A DNA stretch of 64,000 nt from Echinococcus granulosus (taxonomy: Eukaryota; Platyhelminthes; Cestoda; Cyclophyllidea; Taeniidae): NCBI RefSeq assembly GCF_000524195.1, contig NW_020170435.1, forward strand, positions 45,363 through 109,362. The letters run 5' to 3'. The first letter of the stretch is position 1, and every line of letters begins with the position of its first letter. The position numbers and the translations under genes are program-made. The notes beneath the pieces were generated by a model that was given only the letters and a program-made list of their open reading frames with translations, did not search any database and was not told the DNA's origin. Positions 1 through 12,255 of this stretch are shown piece after piece.

Positions 1-46
1 GGGGGGGAGGGGCTGGATTTCCTTTGGAGCACAAGAAAGTTATCTG

Positions 47-336
47 CTATCTTTCCCCATCTACCCCACTGTGGCGCGAACGGTGGGAATTGGGGAGGCA
101 GAGATATGCGCCGGCGCAAGTGAAGAGGGCGTCCACCCACACTCTCATGGCCTCAGGCGAGGGCGCAGCCAATGATAGGATTCGCGTCCGTGTTGGCTGC
201 GGGCGACTCTGCGGCGAGGCTAGAGACGGAGGAGGGGGACATGAGGCCACCAGAAGGAGGCAGAAACTCGTGTTATTGCTCTTCCGTGCCCGTTGATCAG
301 GGTAGACGTCGATTATGTCTGTGAAACTGATCACGT
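47..336 (-). CDS. PHLDB-like gene, last coding exon with the PH domain C-terminus
   Basis: After acceptor TTTTGTAG it encodes 95 residues and a TAG at 49-47. VISFTDIIDVYPDQ corresponds to the vertebrate GVIYFQAIEEVYYDH strand. AAPSPEAMRVWVDALFTCAG matches the C-terminal PH helix APSPEAMRIWMDVIVTGAEG almost residue for residue. Between them lies an extra Pro/Ser-rich stretch of about 16 residues (around SCPPPPSLASPQSRPQP). Alternative acceptors inside that stretch could remove part of it, because CTCTAG, CGCAG and CCGCAG follow a pyrimidine run. The tail after the helix is about 20 residues. Only 46 bases of 3' sequence remain in the window, so no polyadenylation site can be judged. Confidence 0.94.
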
Positions 337-2171
337 CTACAAAACAAGTAGCCTGTACAGTCTTTGGAAATGAATCCGCGCTGGTAGTAGCATTTACAAA
401 ACCGATTTTTTCGAGTTACAGGTCAACTCGATAATTTCAAAGTTCCACGCATGGAAATGCATGCTACTATGACGTCTGCTACACACTACTGACGTACTTC
501 TCATATTGGAGTCAGTTTAGTAGAGATATCACTTATCAAGGTAGCAGACAACAGTAAAAGCGCGAAGAGGCAAAAGTGTGATGGTGTAAATGAAAAACTT
601 GAAACCATGGACATTTATTCGCGTCTATGGATGACTTCAACAAAGGTTTACTTTGTAATGAGACACCTGCTTGTTAAGTAATAAGAAGCCTTTCAAAGCT
701 GGCCAAAATCACATCTCTCATTCTCTACCCACGAGATAATAGTTATTCAACGCTGTAAGCAATACACGCATCAAAGGCATGAGCCCAGACACCTTATTGA
801 CATACGAGAAAAAAGCACCTAGCAATTGCAATTCCCAAAAAAATCTTGTGCATTTGGTACTAGATACTGAGACAGCTTCCTGCTCTGCATAAGTACCCAT
901 TACAAATGACTCAGATGTTCAGACAAATTGCGCCAGGCCGAAGCTGTTTTTCAGCTACTACATAAACGTTAGAACACGTTTACAAATACTGATGCTGTTA
1001 GCAGTCGACAGAATTTCTATTCTCATTCGTCTACCTTCTTTTATTGCTTTAAAAATCTCGGTATAACTTGGCCGGTCCGGTATCAAAAAAGCATTTAAGT
1101 TAACTTTTGGCGAGACATAAAACAGGATCTGGTAGAAGGGTGCTGAGTGCCTGTGAAAGCATCTAACCTGATAGAATAGTGTTTAGGACAGGAATTTGCT
1201 TTTAAACAAATAAACGCCACTGGGAAAAATACCATTAGGAAGAAGATTTAAAGGACGGGACTAATTCAGTATCTTCCTACCCTTATTCTATTAAAACCGA
1301 AGTGGGAGTTAGTTTTGGGAGTCAGTGGAGCAGGAGCAACAGGGTTTGGAGTTTTCTAGTATCAATAGGACTTCTCTTCCACTAATTCACCAGTCATGGC
1401 AGTTTCTCGACGAAAAATCTTTTTGAGTACCCTCAAGTTGAATGCAGATGGACTTAAGCAATTCATCACTCCCACACACAAGGCATGGAAAGCCTTGTAG
1501 GGGTGGAGGGGTAAATGCCTTAGACAGTGAGTGGGTCGTTTGGGATCAACCAATGGCGCCGCCCCACTTAACGCTGCAGTACAAAAACTCAAAGCCCTTC
1601 CTCATCATAATTCAGTAGATCGGTCCATCAGCAAACGGTACATTCGAAACGGTGGGACTTTATGGCGCACGCGAAAGAAGTGCAGAACTGATCAACACAC
1701 TGAAGCTCACTGTCATTTGCTAATGCATGATTGTGGGATTAATTTCACGACTCTCACTTACCGGTTGGTACAGATGCAGTTTACAGGTTTAGCTTGATTA
1801 AAGCATCACAGAAAGTTGGTTTTCAATATTCCATCGAAGAAAATGGAGTCTTCTTCATCATCCTCCAGGTTCATTAATGGAACCATTGATTTGGAACCAC
1901 TCAAATACGGGCGGTACGCTGTTCTGCTACCGCATCTTGATGAGACTTTTCTGCGGTTTTATAGCCTAGTTAAACTTGCTTGTCAACTATACAAGCATCA
2001 AATCATAATAGGTCCGTTGAGCTGACATTTTATGAGGAAGAGGATAGATAGCTCAATAAAGAGCACCACGACAAGATTGACACATATCTACGCTTAATAG
2101 TGCAGTCAAACAGACAACCACATCAACTTTAAAATAATGTAAAATGACAATATGGTAACGTATAAGCGTAC

Positions 2172-2631
2172 CTTTAGGCTTCATGAGAGAGGCCGCATTA
2201 GAAGACTTGGAGGTATGACTGGAGTAGTAGATCAGTAGTCGACGCCTACGATCAAGGACGAACCAGCGTCGCTTACCACGCCGACTGCGATGGAAGAGCG
2301 CCGCCATAAAACCACCACTTGGCGACGTGACACGCGGGGCCCTTTGTCTTGCCCTTCTTGTAGCCGGTGAGAAGAAGGTAGAAGAGGAGACAGTGCTGAT
2401 ATCAGAAGACAATCCCTCAAGCAATGAGTTGTCAGCGTTATTGGTGGTGGGCGCGGAGGTGACACGAGAATCGACTTTGTACAGGTAGCCAGCACAGGTT
2501 GTTGCATCGACATGCAAATGGGGCATCAGAAGGGGCGAACAGAGGATGTGGCCGCAGGTCACTTCAAGGTGGTGTCGAAGGTCAAAGGAGATGTCATCGG
2601 GCACTGGCAAGTAACGAGTCAACGGACGTGC
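2172..2631 (-). CDS. PHLDB-like gene, first half of the PH domain
   Basis: The exon has 153 codons plus one base. The acceptor is GTGGCTTTAG and the donor AAAG|GTACGC. The start reads ARPLTRYLPVPDDISFDLRH, a conserved pre-PH segment of the family. The PH fold starts at TTCAGYLYKV, where the vertebrate proteins have CRGYLIKM. Before the next conserved strand (RRGKRRWFVLDRRRRLLIYY) lies an insertion of about 60 residues rich in Ser, Thr and Arg. In the vertebrate proteins this loop is only a few residues long. The basic KRRWF stretch sits where phosphoinositide-binding residues normally lie. The phase-1 intron falls at the KPK(G/D)-V-I position of the fold. Confidence 0.94.
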
Positions 2632-3960
2632 CTAAAGCCACACATCACCGGATGTTAAGTTGCATACGACATGCCTTTATCTGGGCACTGCATGTTCAGG
2701 TGGCTGGCCACTAGATACATTCAGTAGATCTTAATCATTCCCTTAACCCAATTGTCTTTTTGATATAGCATGAGTGCAGCCATGAGTGACCTTGATAAGC
2801 TTTTAGGTGGCTAATGATTGCTGAAATGATTGGCTATAATGAAAGAACCGCTTAACTAAAATTATGCTATACCATCTTAGATGATCAAGCAAAAGGAAGC
2901 TTTGAAATGCTTCATAAATATAAAGAGCAAACCCAAGCATTCGCAAAAAGTAGACACTCCCTACAGTCACAGCTTTGAGTAACCAAAGTAAAGACATCCC
3001 AAACATTGATTAAATATCAATTTCGAGGAGCTATTGCTGTTCAGTGCGGACCATACGCTTTCCTATACAAATATCTCTCAACCTCCATCACCTGCTGCCA
3101 GATTCAACTCGTACTGATTATCAATACCTACTGCTGGTAGCCGAGTTCATGAGCATTCACCACATGGAGCAGGTAACGTTGTCGCCAATTCCTAAGTTCC
3201 CATTTTCGAGTCTTGCGTGGTTAAGTTGCGATGAGCTTAAATCAGTGTAGAGAAAGAGTTGAATGACAGTGATTGACGTTGTAGCTTAAGGACTTGTTAC
3301 CTCACTTACAGTATTGCTTCTAGATAGATGCTACGAAATAATGCAGCTAAGGTATGAAACTTGTTCTCTGTGGAACATAGTGCTGGCTCTAGTTCCACTT
3401 ACAAAGGGGAGACCTCCTCGATGCAGTTCACTCTGTATAAAGCATGATATTCACTAATCTCAAAGCATAAAGTGCTCTTAACTAAATAGATACCACCTAC
3501 TATATAAAGTAGGTCCGGTATATCAGCTACGCAACGACTCATAGTAGTAAAAACTGGAAAACACCAAGAATCACATTTAAAAAGATGAGGTTCATATAAA
3601 TTCTTTTGTGTCTTGCTCATGCCTATGGGTAATAACAAGCCGTTTTCTAAGCAGGCGGGATTTCAACCTCCTCAGGGATAACTCAGAGGAACAACGCTGC
3701 TTAAAAGGTGTCCAGATATTTAACAATATTTTAAATTAATGAGTATGATGTCATTGAGCAGCTAATCACACAGCCTTTTAAAGATATATCCTTGTCAAAA
3801 GAAGGGATTATAACTTCCCTAAATAGCACATGTTGCGGCCATCCTTGCCCCAAAGGCCGCAGATGTTCAGTGGGCTCTGACTAGGTTTTTATCTGTAACA
3901 ATGTGAGGGAGGGAAAAGTGTCCTTAGCAGAGTGAAAAAAATACGGAATCCCAACATTAC

Positions 3961-4287
3961 CTCACCATCCTGCCATATTTTTCGTGTAGCCACAGAAGAG
4001 GTCCTTTGACGATGTCGAATGTAGACCTCGTCAGAGCAATGAATTGGTAGCGATTCCTCACGAATCCACTGTTGTTGATCTCCCCTTAGATTCGTGGAGG
4101 GAAATAGAGGTGGAACAGCGTGAAAGATATTGTTGGAAGAGGAAGTGCACGAAGATTGATGGAGTTCATTCCCAATAGGAAGAAGGGAGGAATTGGAAGA
4201 AGTTGCCGCTACGTGGGGATTCAGACCTCCAGGCAACGAGGAACTTGTTTGTGGAGAACCAGTAAAATTTTCTCTTTCGGAGAAATG
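3961..4287 (-). CDS. PHLDB-like gene, disordered linker exon B
   Basis: It encodes 109 residues, phase 0 at both ends (acceptor CATCTTGCAG, donor GAG|GTAATG). The middle is rich in Ser and Asn (for example SSCTSSSNN). The last 20 residues turn basic (RHRQRTSSVATRK) and end in WQDGE, which runs directly into ARPLTRYLP of the next exon. That basic-then-RPLTRYL order matches the region before the PH domain in LL5 proteins. No catalytic or membrane feature is seen. Confidence 0.88.
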
Positions 4288-5808
4288 CTGCAAGATGTGC
4301 AAAACTAATTTATTAATCTCTTAGCAGTGCTCTTTTACGGGATCATAAAGACTGTAGCTATGCTTGACATTTCATACGGTAAGAGCGACTTCTGCTTGCA
4401 AGTAAAGGTGACACGAAAATATAAGATTAACACTGAAACCTCGGTGGCATTGCGTCCCTTCTCTATGCACGGTAACACAGTCCTTTTGTAGGCTAATAAT
4501 AAAACACCGTCCACCAGAGGATGGCCTTATTAAGTCTGCTTAGCGAGCCCATTTGCTACACTGGTGATGACGGTAGACAAATCCGTCCTAACCCGACTGT
4601 CAAACTTAAGTGTCCAAGGAGGGGAGAGTACGCCTTAATCATCTGTTCGCTGAATAAGTGGAATTCGGACAGGCGACCGACCCACTCTGATGTGCAAGGG
4701 AGAAGGGAATTTTGAGCTCCCGCTGTACGACATCATCCTCCTTTTGGCAAGTGCTCCTTTGGATAGAGTTTAGTAAATAAATGTACACTTCACGGAACCT
4801 CGAAGAATGAGGAAAACTGAGTAACAAAATGATGTTTATGTAAGGCACGCGTTGATTAACTCGGGTTTCTCTACCAGCGCCTTAAAACTAGGGCTCCCAT
4901 CATGTCTTACCTGTTCACAGACTACCAGTCTTTCTGTGCCATTGAGTGGTATGCCGGAAATGCCAAGAAATTGCCTCCTTCTCCGTTTGACCCCGATTAC
5001 AATAGCAACTCTTAATGGGCAGTCACTGACCTCGGCCAAACAAGTTTCGCATTGCCTAGGCAACTTTTTAATGCAATGAGAAAATTTGTTTAGATTGAAT
5101 CTGTAGCTGCTGAAGCATCTTTGAATGGTTTCAAAGAGTGAAAGCTGTTTTTTTTTTTACCAGTTTGGAGGGGGGGAAATTTGAGAGAACAGCTGAACCA
5201 CCCCAGTTCAAATCGCTTCACTTCGTTGTCAGTGCTGAAATACTGATGTCTTGGAAACAATATTGAGGAGTAGGGCAAGTGTAAGTCACGTAAAGTTAGG
5301 TCAAAGATCCTGTCTAATCTTTCACCCGTGTTGATACCATGCGTAACCATTGTCTGGTACACACAAGCCTTTCAAAGTTGTATGTTTTGGCAAATAAATT
5401 GCATTTTATTATAATTGTAAGAAGATTTTACCACTGACTATGCTGGCTAAAAGCCTGAAGAAGGGCTAGGAACACCATGTCTTACTTAAAGTCAACCGTC
5501 GATATGAGTACCCGCCCTCGGGTTCTACTTTTACGCCTCTGTTCCGGTTGAAAAGGTACCTGTCGTCACCTAGTATCAGGATTGGATTACCAGGACTGAT
5601 TGCTTCCGTGAAAAACTGTGTCTGGACGCGCTATATGTTGGTTATCCGTATGAGAGGATTTACATGATGGGGGTTTAACTTGAACGTCTCTTTACCTTTT
5701 ATAATGAAGCAGTTTGAGAAATTGTATCACATGTCTGTGTCAGGTGCTATGGTATCATTATTTGGCACAAGGCTGCCTTAAATGGGGATATGACTTCCTT
5801 AAACTTAC

Positions 5809-6059
5809 AGTCTCGTCAAAACTACAGCCATTTTGCTGGTGAAAGACAGGAGCTGTATTGGTTGGGAGAGAGATCTTGTAATCCATCACCGCCAGATTGC
5901 TTCGAGGATGTCGCATGGGTGAGCCGGTAGAGATGAGGGAAGGTGGGAAGTGGGCAAAATCATCGTCCCTGCTGCAGTCGGTGATTCGAGAATCAGGTTT
6001 AGCGACACGATTTGAATCTTCTTCCAGGGGAGGTGGGACACCATTCATCACTGAATTGC
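5809..6059 (-). CDS. PHLDB-like gene, disordered linker exon A
   Basis: It encodes 83 whole codons from NSVMNGVPPPLEED to GCSFDET, after two bases that complete the previous codon. The acceptor has a long pyrimidine tract (TTTTCTTCTAG) and the donor is ACT|GTAAGT. The content is Pro/Ser/Asp-rich with no visible domain, as expected of the poorly conserved stretch between the coiled coil and the PH region. It joins the next exon in phase 0. Confidence 0.82.
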
Positions 6060-6395
6060 CTAGAAGAAAAGGAAGATAGCTGAATTATCAAGTGGGAAAC
6101 CGGATACTCAATTCCACTTAAAGGCTCCTCTCTATCTTATAGTTCTGATTTATAATTTACCCTCACAAGGGAAACGTCAAGGCGGACTTTTTGGTGAGGC
6201 TGACTTTTAACAAAATGTGGCAACAGAACAATGCCCAACTCAGAAGCAATATTTCAGAAACCGCATCCCTTAGGTACACACACCAGCTTCAAGCCTCATA
6301 CACCTCACACGATCCCAAGACTTGCCCTCGAGGAAGAAAGGAAGAAGTAAGGGAGATTCAACACCTCCCCACGTTTTCATTCCCTCTGCATTCCT

Positions 6396-6510
6396 CTGAT
6401 CGGAGTCCCCAAGTTCCAAGTGTTACCTTCCACCGTTTCTTGGCATTGGTGTTGGACTATCACGTGATCGAAGTAGACATTTTGGAGATAAAAGTGAAGG
6501 TAACTGGAGA
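6396..6510 (+). repeat. Dispersed repeat family 2, copy a (intronic)
   Basis: It shares GGAGTCC, TTTCTTGGCATTGGTGTTGG and the following ACTATCACG/ACTTTCATG stretch with the reverse complement of 10815-10918, and a weaker match with 26695-26775. It lies in the intron between 6059 and 7613. Confidence 0.6.
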
Positions 6511-7612
6511 CAGCTTCCTTTTAAAGTCGATGGACACCTCGTCCAATCTACTTGTAATCCTTAACCGTTTTTTGCCTTGCTAAGCCCTAACAAAAGCTAT
6601 GCCATATACATCAGATTTTACCATTTAGTTATCTTTTAATTTATTTTATGATTTGATAGTGAAATTTTGTTCTCCGTCTTCTCCCTCGTAACCTAATATA
6701 TGGAAACCCGACAACTTTGCAAAATTCACCCGCCGTCCGCCCTCCCCCAAAAAAAAATTAACATCAGTACAGGAGCAAAGCGGATAGAAATTTTGTCGTA
6801 AAAAGTTAACAACAGGGCCTAATTCGCCCCTTAATACTAATTTTGGCTCTCTAGCATTCCCTTTTCTACCCAGGGGGACAGATGGAACTAAGGCGAAGCT
6901 AACACATTCATGCCTGGAAAGGTGCATAACACGAGTGGCAAAGTATCCTCTGAACGATAGAGGGTGAATTGAAAGGGTTCAACCAAACTACTTCGTTTCT
7001 TTCCTACCCTATAAATAATCCCCAACTCGAGGGAAGGCGATAAAAAACGAAATCTGACTTTGGACACGATGATCGAATGCTGCTTGTTTATAGCTGACGG
7101 GTTTTCTTGACAAGGGTCTGCAATAAATTCTACAGCTAGAAATGCAAGTTGGCTGTATGTGAAAACGGTAGGGTTAAAAAATTTATGATCGGGTTTGACA
7201 TTTTACATACATTTTGGAGAGAAGGATCCACTAATCGCCTGGAAATTAACGTAATCCGACTATTTTGCTGCACAGTTTTTTTTCATAAGGAAAATCCGAT
7301 TGGTCGCTTCCATTATCCCTTTGAATGCTAACGAACGATTTCTCCCTATTTATAAAGTAAAAAGAGGCGCCGATGTGTGCATGCTTTTGAAGCTCTGAGT
7401 GTTTGCTTTCATTGTTCTTCAATCAGACGTCCCACGCATAGGCTGAAATTTCACAGGATTGAATGCCTGTCGAGGTGTTGGGAGTGGTAACAGTACCATC
7501 AGAGTCTGGAAAATCTCTACAAAGTGCAAAATCGACTGCCTCTGGAGCATTTGTACCATGCATTCAAATGTTTTTCGTCTGAGAGATCGAGCATTTAAGG
7601 GACCTAACTCAC

Positions 7613-7649
7613 TAGCAGTGCTGCCTGCTTCCGCCCTGATTGACGACAA
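7613..7649 (-). CDS. PHLDB-like gene, probable 37-base exon
   Basis: It encodes LSSIRAEAGSTA plus one base. The acceptor is AAGTCCAG and the donor CTA|GTGAGT. It starts in phase 0, as left by the exon at 8595, and ends with one base, exactly what the exon at 6059 needs (A + GC = Ser). Without such an exon the flanking exons cannot be joined in frame. No family motif lies in these 12 residues, so the support is splice sites and phase alone. Confidence 0.6.
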
Positions 7650-8130
7650 CTGGACTTAACCGGCTCTAACAAGGAAGGTGAGTTGGTTATTAGTGAAAGG
7701 AAACGCCACCAACTGTTGCTTATAGTGCCACTACAATATCATCCTTTTATAATCTTTTGAAGTGAACCTCCCTCTGGCCTAGATTGAATTTTCTACGTCG
7801 GTTGCGGTGAGAGGAAAAGGTGAAATCGCTAAACAATCTTAGGCTTAAAATTGGCAGTTTTGAGTAGGCTCAGAAATCATTGTATTTATCTATCTTTTTT
7901 AAAAAGCAAAAAAGGATCCTAGGAAGTTTTGCCCTTTTTATAAAACTTACAATTGGATGAATTGACGTTGTCGACAAAGAAGTGATCCCCTCGATGGTCA
8001 TTCTAAAATTAAAAAGAAAAAAAGGAAGTCAAGTGCAAATTTTTTATAGATAATCAGCATCTTAACAGATCTGACAGAATTGACAATTGACACAAGTACA
8101 AGGAATGTCGTAGTAAATTTGTTTTGGTTA

Positions 8131-8215
8131 AGGCGTTCAAGTCAAATAGGGACTTTTGATTGTCCACAATTGTAAAGAGATGCAACCTTGAAGGTACCAC
8201 ACGTAGAAGTCAACG
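8131..8215 (+). repeat. Dispersed repeat family 6, copy a (GCGTTCAAGTCAA core)
   Basis: GGCGTTCAAGTCAAATAGGG, ACTTTTGAT, then CACAATT and GTCAACGAC correspond to 47527-47635 in order. Shorter matches to the core lie at 46281-46306 and, inverted, at 51605-51640. The core has the look of a transposon terminus, but I cannot name the family. Confidence 0.5.
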
Positions 8216-8594
8216 ACAAATGCTTGTGTGCATTAATTCATTTCTATTGTACATGTCACGACATTGAGGAGGGTGAATGAATGGATAACTTTCTTGTCAA
8301 CGAGGTCATCAAGCCCTAACGTCTAAGTATCTACGCATCATTCGTGCGCAGGAAGTTGCAAAGTTTAAATGCTTAGCCGCTCAGAAGTGCGACCATTCAA
8401 TGGTGATTTGTAGGCAATAAGGTTTCCGTTGGTGACCATTCCACCTTCCGCCTATGACTAGCATCGATGACCAAAGAACAACACTGTCCTATGGTTATTC
8501 AGACTTACTAACATCCTTTTGGGTTGACCTGGACAGAAAAAATGCGACCCTTTATTCTATTGCCCATATTCCCATCTGGTGTAAGAGTACTTAC

Positions 8595-8864
8595 GTTCAT
8601 TGGATCTAGTGATCCACCACAGAAATGCACAGGAGAGTCCTTGGCAGGGGAGGAGTATATTGGTGAACTATTGGGTAGAGGCCGGTTGGAAGGAAATGCT
8701 GCAGTTGGATAGGTATAGGCGTCCTCGGGACTTTTCTCCCTCAAAACAGTCGATTTTGCCTTTTCAGGGGTGGTGATTACTGGAGAGCCTTCGGTGGACG
8801 TCTCCTCCTGTAATTTCAACTGAGCCATCAAACTCTCCTTCTCCTCCTCGTACTTGGTTTTGTC
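8595..8864 (-). CDS. PHLDB-like gene, coiled-coil end and Ser/Pro-rich linker
   Basis: It encodes 90 residues, phase 0 at both ends. The acceptor is TGTATCTACCAG and the donor AAC|GTAAGTAC. The in-frame ATG at 8885 is not used, because a stop codon directly precedes it. The first 20 residues (DKTKYEEEKESLMAQLKLQE) complete the coiled coil begun in the previous exon. The rest is Ser/Pro/Thr-rich and probably disordered, with several Ser-Pro or Thr-Pro sites that could be phosphorylated. No known domain is seen in the second part. Confidence 0.88.
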
Positions 8865-10814
8865 CTGGTAGATACAGAAAGTCCGCATTTAACTGTAATG
8901 ATAAGATATTTTATTAGGCGTCTTCTTTATTATGGTCATCATTTTAGTGTCATGTCCTTCAGTCTGTGGCTGTGCCCTTTCAGCCTTCCCTTGCGCTGAA
9001 GAACCCCCGTGAATCTAAAAAATCTTCTTTTACATGCTAATTTAGAGGGGCAATTTAATAGCAGAGGTGCCTGCTAGAATTGCCAGCTATAAATAAGCAT
9101 TTACAGCCTAGTCGTTAAGTGTTGCTACATCAGGCGCCTTCCTTCTATGACTCCATAACGGATGGCAGGCTATTAATGCGGGTGGCAAGAGTAAACCTTC
9201 ATGCAAACAGCAGGGAGGCCAAATTGCGAAGGACTGAAAGGTCCAGCCAGCAGCAGACATCATTATGTTGCCTAGGGATGTGTGATTTTAAAAACAAAGG
9301 CCGTCGGACAGTCAATGCTGTAAATAAATCTGTTTTGACATTTACAAGAGAGAAGGCAATATTGTTCAAGCCAATCAAAAAGACAAAGCTACCCAAAGGA
9401 AAGAAGAGAAACTGCTATTGCTCCAATGAATTGCTTATACAAAGACCTAATTCGGTATTTATTCGATAGTTGTTAATAATAATGCCCGTTCAAATCAAAA
9501 GGAGACTGCTGTAGTCAGTGATAAGTGGTAATTGTTCCCCATTAGAGGTACCCTTAATCAAGATGACAGTTTGGAATGCTTGGAGTGAGTGAATGCATTT
9601 AGCTGGTGACACACCACGTTTCTTGACAATAAAAAATCAACGAGAGTGGGTGAGGGTGTGGTTACGAACTACATGCCCGGACAGAGAAGGTCTAAACCCC
9701 GTAGCTATCCATTCACATCTATGGAGGACCTGAAGTTTAGTATGATACAGCAATTGTGTGCTCATTCGACGACGATCGCATCCGTGGCAGCTACGTTACC
9801 GGACCACGACTCGAAAGGCTTTCCTTTGAGTATCCATAATCGTGGACAGTCTGATCCTGGATACCCGGCTGCTGCCTAACCATTGTACCGTGAACGAATT
9901 ATCCTGTAAAAACGGCGCACCCACGTCGGATATCACCGCACAGAGGTGTTGAATACCGCAATAATTTAAAAAAAACTTTTAGACAAGGCAAGTCAGGACT
10001 ATCTGAGAACGGAACAGAGATAAGTCATTTCACCACGGAATCAAATGAATATGAAGATGGCTTTTAAAGTTACGCAGTGGGTTAGACTACGCTAAAAAGT
10101 TTGAACAGAATCGACAAAGTTGCAGAATTTGCTTGGTAGTGGAACAGCGGAATTGGTGTGTGGGTGTGGCTGTTGGTTAGGAGCAAAATCAGGCACTACC
10201 TGCTCCATAAAATTGTCTACTTGCTTTTTTTATGTTTCGATTTAACATGGACGGGATCCACAAAGATTTGAAGTGAATTTGTTCATGTCCTACTAGAGAC
10301 AACTTGAGTTCGGTGCCATCAGTTGCTTTCACAGAGCGAAAGTAGACATTGCGGAGTAATACGGATTGAAGTTCCACCTCAAGAAAACTATTTTACCATG
10401 ACTAATGAAATTTCACGCTGAATTTTTCTCTTTTTGGAAAGTGAATGAGCTCTAAGCCACCACATTCCGTGTCACTTTGTTATCATTACTGTCAAGGAAT
10501 TTTGACATCCACACGTTTTAAAATTGCTCCAGCAACATGTGCGCAGGTAATTTTTGTTAAAAGACAACATTTTACCATGACTAAGGAAAAAAATCTAACA
10601 ATATGAACTTATTTTTAGTAATTGAGAAGAACAGCTTAAAATTTACGGGCCATGGATGAGCCTCATAGGATCTTCTCAGGTCACCTGCACTGTGAGGGCT
10701 TGTGGGAAGTCTGTCCACCTTCTTAAATGAGATACAGATCTGCTCTGAACTACGACATTTACAAGGATTCTTATTTATAGAAGCCAAAAGAGTGTCCAGC
10801 CTCAGCCAGCGCCT

Positions 10815-10918
10815 TTTTCCTACTTTTATTTTCCAAATGACCGCTGATCGGATTTAACCATGAAAGTCCAACACCAACGCCAAGAAAGGACGTGAGGTAT
10901 CACTTGGACTCCGGGAAC
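10815..10918 (-). repeat. Dispersed repeat family 2, copy b (intronic, opposite orientation)
   Basis: Read on the minus strand it contains CGGAGTCCAAGTGATACC and TTTCTTGGCGTTGGTGTTGG, matching copy a in order and spacing. No coding frame is shared. Confidence 0.6.
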
Positions 10919-11479
10919 ATTTAATTAGGGGAATATGGAGGAAAGAATTGAAAACGTGGGATGATATAGTATCGCCCTCTCCTCCTTCCTCAGGGCAAAT
11001 ATTTTTGAGATGGTATGAGGCGTGAAGTTATGGTGTACGCTTTAAATTTATATCGTACTGGGTAAATGAACCACAGCCCTGATTGCTTGACCTTCAACAA
11101 GGAGGTGGTTACATCATGTCAAAGGAAGAAATAATCTCAATACTTTTCGTGAGTGATTGACTGGAGACGTCAAGTTGCACGATAACTCTTGCATCTGGTA
11201 AAGGTGAAGCAATTACGCTTGCGGCCTGTCTTCTCGATACTAATGACTGCACCTCGAAGGTGTGGAATAAAACTTCCCTCTACCTCTTGGAAAACAAACT
11301 ACACTAGTGGTATAGTTGGCAGAATGTTTTACTCCCATGGGATAACGGAGAAACTCACTAGTCGTGTAGGATTTGAAATGGTAGCGCATAAGTGACCCCC
11401 TAGAAGTTGTCATGCAGAACCTTAAGATGAACTGGAAGGAAAAGTACGGCCTCGGCCACATCTACGTCCACGGATTTTT

Positions 11480-11735
11480 TCAGACAATGTTTCAAAAAAT
11501 TTAAAGTTATGTGCATTATCTTTACTTAGAAGGCAATCACATGACCACACAAAGAAGGGGCAGCAGACGGGTGATATGTAAGAGCGGGGTAGGGACAAAA
11601 AGAGCCAGGTGTGGGTAATTCTAACTTGGCTCTTTGAGGCAACCCGACTTGAAAATCGTAAGTCATAAGGTGCTTGTGTCTTGTTGGGTAAGGTCAAAAG
11701 ACCACAGCGGTGTGTGTGTATTTCAATGCAACCTT
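11480..11735. repeat. Dispersed repeat family 1, copy a (intronic)
   Basis: It aligns in the same orientation with 22138-22375. Shared landmarks include CCAGGTGTGGGT, GAAAATCG, GGCTTGTGTCTTG and a GTGTGTATTT end, with divergence of very roughly 30%. It lies in the intron between 8864 and 12256 of the PHLDB-like gene. Confidence 0.65.
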
Positions 11736-12255
11736 TCAAAGTCTTTTTTAGATTCTCTCTTCAGTTAAGACAATGGCACATGCATAGTGTTGCTCTTACT
11801 TCAAAAAATTACAGATTGCAAGCATTTTAGTCGCCCTCTTCTTCCACATATGGTCACCTATGTCAGTGCCACTTTATTTAATGCATCATGCCTTGGACTA
11901 CATGAAAATCGGCACCTCCACCCTTCTCTTAATTTATCTTTTAATCTGTCATCTATCAACTTCAACATTCAAATCCAAATTTACCACAGTCTGTCCTGTT
12001 TTTTGTCTTATAAAAGCACCGATGTCATATCATTCATTTTCATCCTTCTATTCGTCAATTGGATGTCTAGAGAGGTGTAGCATCCCAAAATCCTCTCAAA
12101 ATGCCACTAATAAATAAATATTTGACCAAGGATAATTCAACTTCAGTTTTGTCAGATAAAATTGCCCTTCTTTCCAGTTATTTTTTTAAACGATTTCAAT
12201 GAATGAAATATCCTTATACATCTGGCAACTTGACAAGGTGACAGGTTGTACTCAC

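Noticed and set aside
6191..6583. 130-codon plus-strand ORF within an intron of the PHLDB-like gene.
   Set aside because: Much of it overlaps repeat family 2 and it shows no motif or initiation context.
9119..9469. 116-codon plus-strand ORF antisense to an intron, Lys/Arg-rich.
   Set aside because: No recognisable domain and no supporting promoter or splice signal; its length is within chance for this base composition.
9646..9879. Open frame on both strands, including a minus-strand segment reading QDQTVHDYGYSKESLSSRGP, considered as an extra PHLDB-like exon.
   Set aside because: The exons at 12256 and 8595 already join in phase and continue a family-conserved segment, leaving no room for it in the main transcript.
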